This document shows, in pieces, positions 19,415 through 28,164 of a stretch of 64,000 bases of DNA. Under the pieces are notes generated by a model. The model did no database searches and was not told where the DNA came from. It worked only from the letters and a program-made list of their open reading frames with translations. Origin of the DNA: Candidatus Albibeggiatoa sp. nov. NOAA (lineage in GTDB: Bacteria > Pseudomonadota > Gammaproteobacteria > Beggiatoales > Beggiatoaceae); NCBI GenBank assembly GCA_025800385.1, contig JAOXRS010000120.1:124001-188000 (forward strand). The letters are read 5' to 3'. Positions within the stretch are counted from its first letter, which is position 1. Each line of letters starts with the position of its first letter. The position numbers and the translations under genes are program-made.

Positions 19415-20253
19415 ACGAAACATGGAATTGGGATTTAGCAACAATATTAGTCATTTGCATCTTTGTCAGTGGCATTATTTGGCTATTTGATGCCATATTC
19501 CTTGCCCCTAAGCGTCGTGTATTGGTTGCGAAATTACCGCCTGAAACCAGTGATGCCGTCAGAGAAGAAGCAGAGAGCGTCCCTTTATTAGTTGATTTAT
19601 CTAAATCATTATTGCCTGTTTTCTTAATTGTACTTATTTTGCGCTCATTTTTAGTTGAACCATTTCGGATTCCATCTGGCTCGATGATGCCAACCTTACT
19701 TGTTGGAGACTTTATTTTAGTCAATAAGTTTGCGTATGGTATTCGTTTACCCGTGCTCAACTCAAAAGTAATATCGGTTGGAGAACCTAAGCGTGGAGAT
19801 GTAGTTGTTTTTCGCTATCCTGAAGACCCATCAACACCATTTATCAAACGTGTCGTTGGTTTACCAGGAGATACGATACACTATAACCGCGAAACGAAAT
19901 ATTTATATATTAATGGCGAACTTGTGGATCAAGAACGGATTGGTACATATCGTGGTGTAGGCTCAGGTAGTAATATGACAGGAGCAGACTTGCGTATTGA
20001 GCATTTACCTGACGCAGAGCACCAAATTTTAGTTGTACCAAAACACCCGACCCCGATTGTTTACAATCAATTTGTATTACCTGAAGGTCAGTATTTTGTA
20101 TTGGGTGATAATCGTGATAATAGCCGAGATAGCCGTTATTGGGGCACAGTACCTGAACAGAATTTAATCGGTAAAGCATTTTTTATTTGGATGAATTTAG
20201 ACTGGTCAAACGGTGGTGTGAGCTGGGAACGTTTGGGCACTAAAATTAAGTAG
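19411..20253 (+). CDS. lepB: Signal peptidase I
   Basis: A 280-residue inner-membrane serine protease that removes signal peptides from exported proteins. Two N-terminal transmembrane segments (about 8-30 and 66-84) flank a cytoplasmic loop. Box B has the nucleophile Ser91 in PSGSMMPTL. Box D has the general-base Lys146 in [11 protein letters not shown]. Box E is [11 protein letters not shown]. Spacing of the catalytic pair matches E. coli LepB. Translationally coupled to lepA by a four-base overlap. Confidence 0.96.
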   Translation: MNETWNWDLATILVICIFVSGIIWLFDAIFLAPKRRVLVAKLPPETSDAVREEAESVPLLVDLSKSLLPVFLIVLILRSFLVEPFRIPSGSMMPTLLVGDFILVNKFAYGIRLPVLNSKVISVGEPKRGDVVVFRYPEDPSTPFIKRVVGLPGDTIHYNRETKYLYINGELVDQERIGTYRGVGSGSNMTGADLRIEHLPDAEHQILVVPKHPTPIVYNQFVLPEGQYFVLGDNRDNSRDSRYWGTVPEQNLIGKAFFIWMNLDWSNGGVSWERLGTKIK

Positions 20254-20283
20254 GCTTTAATACTTTTTTAGGAGGAACTTATC

Positions 20284-20661
20284 ATGCTTATTCGTTTGCA
20301 TCAACAACGTGGTATTACTAAGTACATCATGCCATTGGCTATTATTGGTGTGATTGTATGGCTTGGTTTTCAGTTGTTCCCTATTTATATGGAGCAATCT
20401 AAAATCTTAAGCTCTATTGAAAACTTAAAAGCACAACCTGAGGCTAAAAAGTACAGCACCATAAAAGTTAAAAAATCATTAATACGTCGATTTGGTGTTA
20501 ATGATATTAGTAAAATTAATAATGCTAACTATGATGATTACATCAAATATGAGAAAACGACCTCTGGCTTTAATTTAGTTGTACAGTTTCAAGATGAAAT
20601 ATCCATTTATGGTAACCTTTATCTTGTTTCTAAATTCGATCAAACTATTGAGTTTAAATAA
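20284..20661 (+). CDS. DUF4845 family membrane protein
   Basis: A 125-residue protein with a basic start (RLHQQRG) and one membrane segment (about 14-36) followed by a periplasmic domain. It matches the DUF4845 family, which sits between lepB and rnc in many beta/gammaproteobacteria; its role is unknown. A strong TTAGGAGG ribosome site lies seven to eight bases before the ATG. Its lower similarity to textbook sequences and its Lys-rich middle are normal for this variable family. Confidence 0.82.
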   Translation: MLIRLHQQRGITKYIMPLAIIGVIVWLGFQLFPIYMEQSKILSSIENLKAQPEAKKYSTIKVKKSLIRRFGVNDISKINNANYDDYIKYEKTTSGFNLVVQFQDEISIYGNLYLVSKFDQTIEFK

Positions 20662-20666
20662 TTTCC

Positions 20667-21365
20667 TTGAAAGAATCTGACTTACAAAAACTCTATCAAA
20701 TATTGGGCTATCAGTTCCAGCAACCTACGCATTTAAAAACCGCGTTAACCCATCGCAGTGCTGGTAACCCTAACAATGAACGCTTAGAATTTTTAGGTGA
20801 TGCTTTGTTAAGCCTGATTATTGGTGAGTTTCTATTCCAGCGTTTTCCCAAAGCCAAAGAAGGCCAATTGACCCGTTTGCGTGCAAGCTTAGTTAAAGGT
20901 GAAACTTTAGCAGAGATTGCGCTAGAGCTGGAGTTAGGCCAGTATTTGCGCTTGGGTATGGGTGAATTGCGCTCTGGTGGTTGGCGACGTAATTCGACAT
21001 TAGCTGATGCAGTTGAAGCCATTATTGGGGCAATTTATATCGACTCTGATTTATTTCATTGTCGTAAAGTGGTGTTAGCTTGGTTTGAAACTCGCCTATC
21101 TAGTTTGTCGATTTCAACAATTGAGAAAGACCCGAAAACTCGTTTGCAAGAACATTTACAAGCACGTCAACAACCATTGCCTGACTATCAAGTGCTGAAA
21201 ATGGAAGGCCCACCACATAATCAGCATTTTGAAGTGAAGTGCCAAGTAGTGGGATTGAAAGCAACAATAGGTTCTGGAGAAAGCCGACGGCGAGCGGAAC
21301 AAGCTGCAGCAGAGAAAGCTCTTAAGTTGCTTAAGAAGCATACTAAATTCCATAAGAAAGGCTAA
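20667..21365 (+). CDS. rnc: Ribonuclease III
   Basis: A 232-residue dsRNA endonuclease for rRNA and mRNA processing. The catalytic domain holds the signature NERLEFLGDALLSL (Glu and Asp metal ligands) and a second acidic cluster (LADAVEAIIGAIYID). A double-stranded-RNA-binding domain spans about 157-225 (DPKTRLQEHLQ, RRRAEQAAAEKALKLL). The only reasonable start is TTG at 20667, five bases after the DUF4845 stop, because the next in-frame ATG is inside the catalytic domain. No ribosome site is visible, so translation probably depends on coupling. era, the usual next gene, is absent. Confidence 0.95.
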   Translation: MKESDLQKLYQILGYQFQQPTHLKTALTHRSAGNPNNERLEFLGDALLSLIIGEFLFQRFPKAKEGQLTRLRASLVKGETLAEIALELELGQYLRLGMGELRSGGWRRNSTLADAVEAIIGAIYIDSDLFHCRKVVLAWFETRLSSLSISTIEKDPKTRLQEHLQARQQPLPDYQVLKMEGPPHNQHFEVKCQVVGLKATIGSGESRRRAEQAAAEKALKLLKKHTKFHKKG

Positions 21366-21621
21366 AAGTGTGTTATTTTTTGGCTCAATATAGCTAGAAA
21401 TTGCGCACTTGCGTTTTTATGCAGCAGTATAGATTTTCTAAAATATTAGACCTCATCATAAAGAAGCAGTCCCTGTGTTTTGTTTCAATTCCCCTTATAC
21501 AAGCTCCATTTCTTTCGCAGTATTAGCCAATCATAAAAAGTCTTCTTAACATTATTACTTCAATATTTTATTTAAACAAATTAGGCAGATAATGTTGTAA
21601 ACCTGAATCATTTACACCACA

Positions 21622-21630
21622 TGATATAAT
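21622..21630 (+). promoter_or_regulatory. Probable extended -10 promoter for panBC
   Basis: TGATATAAT, an extended -10 element with perfect TATAAT at 21625-21630, lies about 33 bases before the panB ATG. There is no convincing -35 hexamer at the expected distance, as is common for extended -10 promoters. Confidence 0.45.
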
Positions 21631-21662
21631 AATACTTGTCTGTATATTTAGAGGATCATTGC

Positions 21663-22457
21663 ATGGGTCGAATAACCTTAACGCATTTACAAAAACTAAA
21701 ACGTAAAAAAGAAAAAATTGCCTGCCTAACTGCTTATGATGCAACATTTGCAAAACTAGTGGAGCAAGCGGGTGCTGAAGTTATTTTAGTTGGTGATTCA
21801 TTAGGCATGGTTGTGCAAGGGCAGGACACGACTTGTCCCGTGAGCTTGCAAGACATGGCTTATCATTGTCAAATGGTACATCGTGGAACAGAGCGGGCTT
21901 TTATCATCGCCGATCTACCATTTATGACCTATGCGACACCTGAAAAAACTCTCGAATCTGCTGCGTTTTTGATGCGTGAAGGCCAAGCTCAAATGATTAA
22001 AGTAGAAGGTGGTGTCTGGTTAACTGAGACGATTCAGCTACTTGTTGAGCGTGGTGTGCCTGTTTGTGGTCATATTGGTTTAACCCCTCAATCCGTACAT
22101 CAATTTGGGGGTTATAAAGTACAAGGGCGGGAAATTTCTGAGGCTCAGCGAATAAAAAAAGAAGCCCATGATTTAGAAAAAGCGGGAATTTCTTTATTAG
22201 TATTGGAGTGTGTGCCTCGTGATTTAGCTCGTCAAATCAGTCAAGAGTTAACGATTCCCGTGATTGGGATTGGCGCAGGTCAAGATTGTGATGGCCAAGT
22301 GCTGGTGTTATATGACATGTTAGGTATGTTTGATAAGTCACCATCATTTGTGAAAAACTTTTTACAGCAGACTGATTCTATTCCTGAAGCTTTACAGGCT
22401 TATGTACAGGAAGTTAAGTCCAGTGAGTTCCCCTCTGTAGAGCATAGTTTCCAATGA
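21663..22457 (+). CDS. panB: 3-methyl-2-oxobutanoate hydroxymethyltransferase
   Basis: First enzyme of pantothenate synthesis, adding a hydroxymethyl group from methylene-THF to ketoisovalerate. The 264-residue TIM barrel has LTAYDATFA, GDSLGMVVQGQDTT (metal-site Asp), HIGLTPQ and GIGAGQDCDGQVLV. AGAGGA lies eight to ten bases before the ATG at 21663; an in-frame TTG at 21636 is unlikely. The stop overlaps the panC start (ATGA), making a two-gene operon. Confidence 0.96.
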   Translation: MGRITLTHLQKLKRKKEKIACLTAYDATFAKLVEQAGAEVILVGDSLGMVVQGQDTTCPVSLQDMAYHCQMVHRGTERAFIIADLPFMTYATPEKTLESAAFLMREGQAQMIKVEGGVWLTETIQLLVERGVPVCGHIGLTPQSVHQFGGYKVQGREISEAQRIKKEAHDLEKAGISLLVLECVPRDLARQISQELTIPVIGIGAGQDCDGQVLVLYDMLGMFDKSPSFVKNFLQQTDSIPEALQAYVQEVKSSEFPSVEHSFQ

Positions 22458-23308
22458 TAAAAACGATTGAAGCAATTAATGAGCTACGAGAAACCGTACA
22501 AGCATGGCATAACCAAGGTTTAAAAGTTGGTTTTGTACCCACTATGGGTAATTTACATGCTGGCCATCTACAGCTGGTTGATAAAGCAAAACAGATTGCA
22601 GATAAAGTTATTGTCAGTATTTTTGTTAATCCGTTGCAATTTGGTGTCAATGAAGATTTTGGGCGTTACCCTCGTACTTTTGACGCAGATTGTGAAAAGC
22701 TCACCCAACATGGAGCTGATGTTGTCTTCTTCCCCAGTGTAGATACGATGTATCCAAATGGTATGGCAAAACAAACAATCGTTGAAGTCCCTGAGGAATT
22801 AACCAATTTACTATGCGGCGCGTCACGCCCTGGGCATTTTGCAGGTGTAGCTACGGTTGTAACCAAATTATTGAATTTAGTACAGCCTGATTATGCAATA
22901 TTTGGAGAAAAAGACTATCAACAATTGTTAGTGATTAAACGTTTAGTCGCTGATTTATGCTTGCCTATTGAAATAGTCGCTGCTCCTATTTGTCGTGAGC
23001 CTGACCAGTTGGCTATGAGTTCACGTAATCAATATTTAACACCTGAACAGCGTCAAATTGCACCTCAATTATTTGTATGTTTACAATGGATTGCACAACA
23101 GTTACAAGAAGGGTCAAGGGATTTTGAACGTTGGTCAGTAGAAGCTCAAAGACAGTTAAATGCACTTGGATTTAAGTCTGATTATGTTGAAATTCGTCGG
23201 GCAGCAGATTTACAAGTACCAACGGAGAATGACAAAGAATTGGTGATCTTAGTCGCTGCATTTTTAGGCCAAACCCGCTTAATTGATAATATGCAGTTAT
23301 CTCTTTAA
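22454..23308 (+). CDS. panC: Pantothenate synthetase
   Basis: ATP-dependent ligase joining pantoate and beta-alanine. The 284-residue Rossmann-fold protein has the HIGH-like motif PTMGNLHAGHL, VSIFVNPLQFG, the ATP-site FGEKDYQQLLVI, and MSSRNQYL, the KMSKS-like loop. Translation is coupled to panB by a four-base overlap. An imperfect hairpin (AATGGTG at 23317, CACCATT at 23342) follows and may weakly terminate the operon. panD is not in the window. Confidence 0.96.
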   Translation: MIKTIEAINELRETVQAWHNQGLKVGFVPTMGNLHAGHLQLVDKAKQIADKVIVSIFVNPLQFGVNEDFGRYPRTFDADCEKLTQHGADVVFFPSVDTMYPNGMAKQTIVEVPEELTNLLCGASRPGHFAGVATVVTKLLNLVQPDYAIFGEKDYQQLLVIKRLVADLCLPIEIVAAPICREPDQLAMSSRNQYLTPEQRQIAPQLFVCLQWIAQQLQEGSRDFERWSVEAQRQLNALGFKSDYVEIRRAADLQVPTENDKELVILVAAFLGQTRLIDNMQLSL

Positions 23309-23605
23309 ATTTAATAAATGGTGTTTCAATATCATATGGAGCACCATTATTTCTATGAATCATATAGTTATTTTAAAGTAATATCAGGACTGTCAGTCTA
23401 GTCAACCATCTATGCTTGCCCGCATAACCCTCCTCTCATTTGTCTTTACCTACATTTTTCTCTGGTTTTATCTTCTAGGAGGCTGATGTTGGTTGGTGTA
23501 AGTCCATATATTAATCTGTAAAATATAAAGAATTAACAAGCACTTTCTCTCTAATTCATTGTAAAATCCAAGTGTAAAGTTCATACCGTGAATGGGGAGA
23601 AGGGT

Positions 23606-26600
23606 ATGTTATTTCGTACATTGCTGTTTGCCTGCGTGGTGACCAGTGCCGCACAAGCTCAAATTTCAATTAACAATGCACCATTATTAATCAATACCGA
23701 ACAGATTTATGATATATCCCAAGACTTGGGGCAAACTATTGGCAATAATCTTTTTCATACATTTGATAACTTCAATTTAAACCAAAACCAAACCGCCCAA
23801 TTTTCGGGGCCAAACGCCATCCAAAATATCATTTCTCGTGTCATCGGCGGTGAAGCCAGTTTTATCAACGGTACAATTCGCTCAACCATTCCCAATGCTG
23901 ATTTTTACTTTCTCAACCCTTACGGCATCGTATTTGGCGAATATGCACGACTTGATTTACAAGGTTCGTTTCACGCCTCTACAGCTGATTATCTAAAGTT
24001 ATCTGATGGCGGTGAATTCCACATCCGCAACCCAAACCAAGATATTTTGACCGTTGCACCTGTTGCCGCTTTTGGCTTTCTCAACAGTACACCCGCACCA
24101 ATTTCAATCCAAGATAGCAAGCTTTCCGTACCAATTGGCGAAACCCTGTCTTTAATCAGCAGCGATCTGCAAATCACGGGAACAGATGCGTTTCGAAATT
24201 CAAAAAACCGTTATCCCGTTACTGACAATGCAGCATTGTTACAAGCCAAATCAGGTCAAATTAATCTCATTACAACCGCTGGAAACAGCTTAATCAATCT
24301 ACAAAATCCAGACTGGCATCAAACGGGTAAACCCATCACTGCAACCAATACCGTGATTGATGTGACAGGTGAAACTGGCGGCAATATTTTTATTCGTGCA
24401 GGTGATATTCAATTCACCAACACCCACATCGATAGCCAAACCCAAGGTGATAAAAACGGTGGTATCGTCGACATTCAAGCCAATAATATTGCGTTCAGCC
24501 AAGGTTCAGAACTGTTTTTAAATACCGAGGGCAAAGGCAATGCAACAAAGCTCAATATTCAAGCCCGTGGTGATGTGACCTTTTCAGGTGAAAATCAGAC
24601 TAAACGAGCCAGTACCATTGATGCCAAAACTAAAAGTAAAAACCTCGACAGCGGCAATGCACCAGAAATCACCATTCAAGCTCGAAATATCGCCTTTTTA
24701 GACGGTGCGCATATTTACTCTGAATCCAAAGGCAGCGGCAACGGTGTCAACGTTACGATGCAAGCTGATGACTCAGTGGTTTTATCAGGTGTGGATAGTA
24801 GTGGCTGGCGAATTGGTGGTTTAACCATGGATGCGCTTGGGCAAGGCAATGCAGGTCATTTAATCATTGAAGCCAAAAATATCACATTTGAAAATGGTGC
24901 AGGTTTGCAAAGTGGCGCGGCGGATGGGGGTGATTCTGCCAGTGCAACGATTCGGGCAACGGGCACTTTTACCATGCGAGGATTACACAAGGACGAAACG
25001 GGTAGTCAACTCCATACCCGCGTGATGGGCAGCAGTACGGGAGGACAAGGCGGTGACTTATACATCGAAGCCAATGAATTGATTATGCAAGATGGCGCAC
25101 GGATTTTTGCTTCCACTGATGGGCAAGGTGATGGCGGCGATATTACGGTGTTGGTCAAAGGCACGCTTTCTGTGTCCAATCAATCACAAACGGGTGAGTC
25201 AGCGAGTCGTATTGTCAGTAATTCAAAAGGCAGTAAGCGGGTTAAAAAAGTCGGTGATGCGGGCAAGATTATCGTACAAGCAGGTCAATTGATTATGCAA
25301 GATGGTGCGAATATCAGCAGTTCCGCACAGGCAAAAGAAAATCGTTTTGCAGGTAAAGCAGGTGAAATTCAAATTACAGTGACGGATCACATGTTGCTGT
25401 CTGGCTTCAACAAAAATAGCGATGACGATATAAGTGCAAGCAGCGGCGTGTATGCAACTTCTTTGGGGATTGGTGACAATTCTAATGATGCGGGAAAAAT
25501 TATAATTCAAACAGGATCACTAACTATTGAAGATGGCGCGGTGATTCAAACTTCTACTGATAATAATGCCAACGGTGGCGTAATTGATATTCGGGCACAA
25601 GATACGATTGAAATTATTGGCAAAAACGCTGAGACATTGGAGTTAAAACAACAAATCAGTGGGATTTATGCCAGATCGGATAGTGTAGAAAGTGCCAGCG
25701 GTAGCAGCGGCGAAATCATTATACAGGCGGATAAATTGATTTTAACCCAACACGGTACGATTGCGACATCCAGCTCAGGTGGTGGCGAAGCGGGCAATAT
25801 TTCGATTACAGCCAATGCATTACATATGGATCAAAACTCAGCGATTACTTCTGCCAGTCAACTGCAAAATAGTTACGAGTTCGACACGCTAGCAGATAGA
25901 GATAACAATATGTTGATTCATGGTGACATGATTGATATTGCAGATAATGGCGATGGCAAACAAGCGCGTTATGTCAGTATCGGACAAAATTTTTTACAAA
26001 TCACCGCTGTTGAACAAGTTGAGAATCTCGCTGAGCTATACGAATTACCCAAACATTACGATTTAGAAAAAGGTAATATTATTGAAGTCAAAGACGCTGG
26101 CAATGGTGAGTCAGCCCGTTTTGTTTACGACCATAACAGTTCTTTTGATATTAATAATTGGACAAAAATTGGTAATCAAGTGGATGTGATTGTAGAAGAT
26201 TTAGACCAATTGCAAGAAGACGATTGGTATGAGCCTGAAGAAGTGATTTATCCCGCAGGCACAATTGTACAAGTCCTAGATGTTGGCAATGGCACATCAA
26301 CCCAAGTGATTTATTCCAATACTTTTTTACCAATTAATGGCAAGTTTGAAGTAGAAGCAATTCGACTCAATTCGTTTGATTTACCCGACATTACAACGTT
26401 AGAACAACTATTCGAGTCCACATATCTTGAAGATGGCGATACCGCGACCTTAGCCAATAATGCACGCTTCATTTTCAATGATAATCAATGGCTACCGCTA
26501 ACAGGAAATGTACTGGCTGTTTCTGATTTCAAAGCAATTGATAATTTAATCAAAACTCAAACGGGTAATATCTCAAATATTGCTAATCTAAATGGCGTAG

Positions 26601-27358
26601 CAACAGATTTCATTTATACAGGTCAAAACTGGTTACAACTAAACCCCGAATTGCCCAGTGTACAAACCAGTTCCGAACTCAAACAACTATCCGCGCAAGA
26701 AGGTGACTTTATAGAAACACAACAAACTCGGCAGCATTTTTTCTACAGCGGTGGACAATGGACTCAGCAAATTAAAGGCGGCGATGCGGGGCAAGTATTA
26801 CTCAATGTTGATGATATTCAATTGCATGATGGTGAAATTTCAACAGAATCAGTTAGCTCAGGCGGTGGGCGTATTGTGGTGAATAACCATGATTTGGCTT
26901 TTCTAAGTCACGCTAAAATCACAGCCAGTGTCAAAGAAGGTATCGGCGATGGTGGGAGTTTAACCGTCTCTCAACCCAATTTTATAATACTAGACAACAG
27001 CCAAGTGACTGCACAAGCACATGAAGGACAAGGTGGTAATATTCGCGTGGTTGCCAGCCAGTTTCTCAGCACACCTAAAAATATTGTTTCAGCCTCTTCT
27101 CAACTCGGTATTGATGGCAATGTTGAAATTGATTCGCCTGATGAAACCGTGAGTAATGCGCTACTGAGTCTAAATAATAGTTTTACGAAACAAGCACAAT
27201 TCAAAAATACGTGCAAAACCGTGCTTGCAGGACAATTACCCACAGAATTTAAACCTCTACTCTCATTAAAAGTGAATCTATATCGTTTTTCCAATGATTT
27301 TATTGGTGACTGGATACCCAGTTATGCATTGAGTAAGCAGTCATCCATTTGTAAATAG
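23606..27358 (+). CDS. Large filamentous haemagglutinin-type exoprotein with repeat insertion
   Basis: A 1250-residue exoprotein paralogous to the one at 372-2900. The signal peptide (MLFRTLLFACVVTSAAQA) is preceded by GGAGAAGGG, so ATG 23606 is chosen over GTG 23588. The TPS domain (about 20-135) has GNNLFHTF, IISRVIGG and FLNPYGIVFG. A beta-helix of GxGG/GxIxI turns follows. At about residues 772-1058 the helix is interrupted by six imperfect modules (GDxxxVxDxGNGxxARFxY...W pattern), after which beta-helix turns resume. The C-terminus has a CK...CK pair. No TpsB pore gene is adjacent. The insertion recalls repeats in virion or tail proteins, but that relation is inference. Confidence 0.88.
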   Translation: MLFRTLLFACVVTSAAQAQISINNAPLLINTEQIYDISQDLGQTIGNNLFHTFDNFNLNQNQTAQFSGPNAIQNIISRVIGGEASFINGTIRSTIPNADFYFLNPYGIVFGEYARLDLQGSFHASTADYLKLSDGGEFHIRNPNQDILTVAPVAAFGFLNSTPAPISIQDSKLSVPIGETLSLISSDLQITGTDAFRNSKNRYPVTDNAALLQAKSGQINLITTAGNSLINLQNPDWHQTGKPITATNTVIDVTGETGGNIFIRAGDIQFTNTHIDSQTQGDKNGGIVDIQANNIAFSQGSELFLNTEGKGNATKLNIQARGDVTFSGENQTKRASTIDAKTKSKNLDSGNAPEITIQARNIAFLDGAHIYSESKGSGNGVNVTMQADDSVVLSGVDSSGWRIGGLTMDALGQGNAGHLIIEAKNITFENGAGLQSGAADGGDSASATIRATGTFTMRGLHKDETGSQLHTRVMGSSTGGQGGDLYIEANELIMQDGARIFASTDGQGDGGDITVLVKGTLSVSNQSQTGESASRIVSNSKGSKRVKKVGDAGKIIVQAGQLIMQDGANISSSAQAKENRFAGKAGEIQITVTDHMLLSGFNKNSDDDISASSGVYATSLGIGDNSNDAGKIIIQTGSLTIEDGAVIQTSTDNNANGGVIDIRAQDTIEIIGKNAETLELKQQISGIYARSDSVESASGSSGEIIIQADKLILTQHGTIATSSSGGGEAGNISITANALHMDQNSAITSASQLQNSYEFDTLADRDNNMLIHGDMIDIADNGDGKQARYVSIGQNFLQITAVEQVENLAELYELPKHYDLEKGNIIEVKDAGNGESARFVYDHNSSFDINNWTKIGNQVDVIVEDLDQLQEDDWYEPEEVIYPAGTIVQVLDVGNGTSTQVIYSNTFLPINGKFEVEAIRLNSFDLPDITTLEQLFESTYLEDGDTATLANNARFIFNDNQWLPLTGNVLAVSDFKAIDNLIKTQTGNISNIANLNGVATDFIYTGQNWLQLNPELPSVQTSSELKQLSAQEGDFIETQQTRQHFFYSGGQWTQQIKGGDAGQVLLNVDDIQLHDGEISTESVSSGGGRIVVNNHDLAFLSHAKITASVKEGIGDGGSLTVSQPNFIILDNSQVTAQAHEGQGGNIRVVASQFLSTPKNIVSASSQLGIDGNVEIDSPDETVSNALLSLNNSFTKQAQFKNTCKTVLAGQLPTEFKPLLSLKVNLYRFSNDFIGDWIPSYALSKQSSICK

Positions 27359-27416
27359 GACGTTGTTTTGTGAATAGGTTTGATTTGCTTATTGACGATA
27401 TTTAGAGGGGGACAAT

Positions 27417-27488
27417 ATGACTCTCCATCAAATTGATATAACAGATGGTTTATTGCCAAAATATAAAATGAATCGTGGTATTTTTTGA
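27417..27488 (+). CDS. Possible 23-residue small ORF with strong ribosome site
   Basis: ATG at 27417 follows a very strong AGAGGGGG site (27404-27411) and opens a 23-codon frame ending in TGA. The peptide is soluble and starts MTLHQIDITDGLLPKYK. It may be a real small protein, a leader peptide for the zinc-ribbon gene 43 bases downstream, or the remnant of a decayed gene. The ribosome site is the only positive evidence. Confidence 0.3.
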   Translation: MTLHQIDITDGLLPKYKMNRGIF

Positions 27489-27530
27489 CGTAAGTGCCAT
27501 ACTTAGAAAAATTGAACGAGGCATTTAAAA

Positions 27531-28052
27531 ATGGGCATCAGCAAAAAACGTTGCAAAAACTCGAAGAATAGTAAATATGTTGACCATCCAAGATATGGAA
27601 ATCTGCCTATCCCATCGCGTTATCAGTACAGCATTGAGGAAATAAAAAGAGCAAATTGTCACTATGCGCATCTTAAATGCTTTCCAGAAACCGCGATTCC
27701 AGCCAATATAGAAAAACAGAAATATGGATATGACCCTCGTATATTGTATGTAGATGTCGTTGAACATTGTAAAGTTTGCGGTCGTCCATTTATATTTTTT
27801 GCCAAAGAACAGCAGTATTGGTTTGAAGAACTTGGGTTTTGGGTTGATGCTCATTGCACAAAGTGTTGTGATTGTAGGGCTAAAGACCATGCAATTAAAA
27901 CAATGCTGCATAAATATGAGAAATTAGTTAAAAAGCTAGACAAATCAGAAACGGAAACAAGGCAATTAAAACAGATTGCATTAGAATTATACCAACAGGG
28001 TTATATTCAAAATGTGAGCAAGGTTAACCGCATAAAATTAAAAAATAACTAG
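27531..28052 (+). CDS. Zinc-ribbon domain protein (zf-trcl type)
   Basis: A 173-residue soluble protein. The centre has CKVCGRPFIFFAKEQQYWFEELGF (abridged CxxC...CxxCCxC), matching the probable zinc-ribbon family in which CxxC pairs flank an FxxxEQxW(F/Y) segment. The first 60 residues (KKRCKNSKNSK, ANCHYAHLKCFP) add further Cys and His residues. The C-terminal 50 residues look like a charged helix. The role is unknown; nucleic-acid binding is a guess. It is isolated between the exoprotein and the convergent msbA. Confidence 0.7.
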   Translation: MGISKKRCKNSKNSKYVDHPRYGNLPIPSRYQYSIEEIKRANCHYAHLKCFPETAIPANIEKQKYGYDPRILYVDVVEHCKVCGRPFIFFAKEQQYWFEELGFWVDAHCTKCCDCRAKDHAIKTMLHKYEKLVKKLDKSETETRQLKQIALELYQQGYIQNVSKVNRIKLKNN

Positions 28053-28090
28053 AGTTTGGTATAAGTAGTAGAGTGAAATAGCGCAATATT

Positions 28091-28127
28091 TTCCACCAAA
28101 ACGGTTGCGATGCCTGAGATGGTGGAA
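28091..28127. terminator. Inverted repeat between convergent genes
   Basis: TTCCACCA (28091-28098) is repeated in perfect inversion as TGGTGGAA (28120-28127) with a 21-base spacer, between the zinc-ribbon gene and the convergent msbA. No T-run is present on either side, so it is only a candidate terminator. Confidence 0.35.
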
Positions 28128-28164
28128 TACTAAGCCCAATGTTATTTAAATGATCCTATTTCAT

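Noticed and set aside
19359..19760. 133-codon minus-strand frame over the lepA-lepB junction
   Set aside because: Antisense to two conserved genes with intact motifs.
372..27358. Repeated G-rich turns in the exoproteins considered as DNA repeats or CRISPR-like units
   Set aside because: They are protein-level beta-helix repeats with divergent DNA, not regular direct repeats with spacers.
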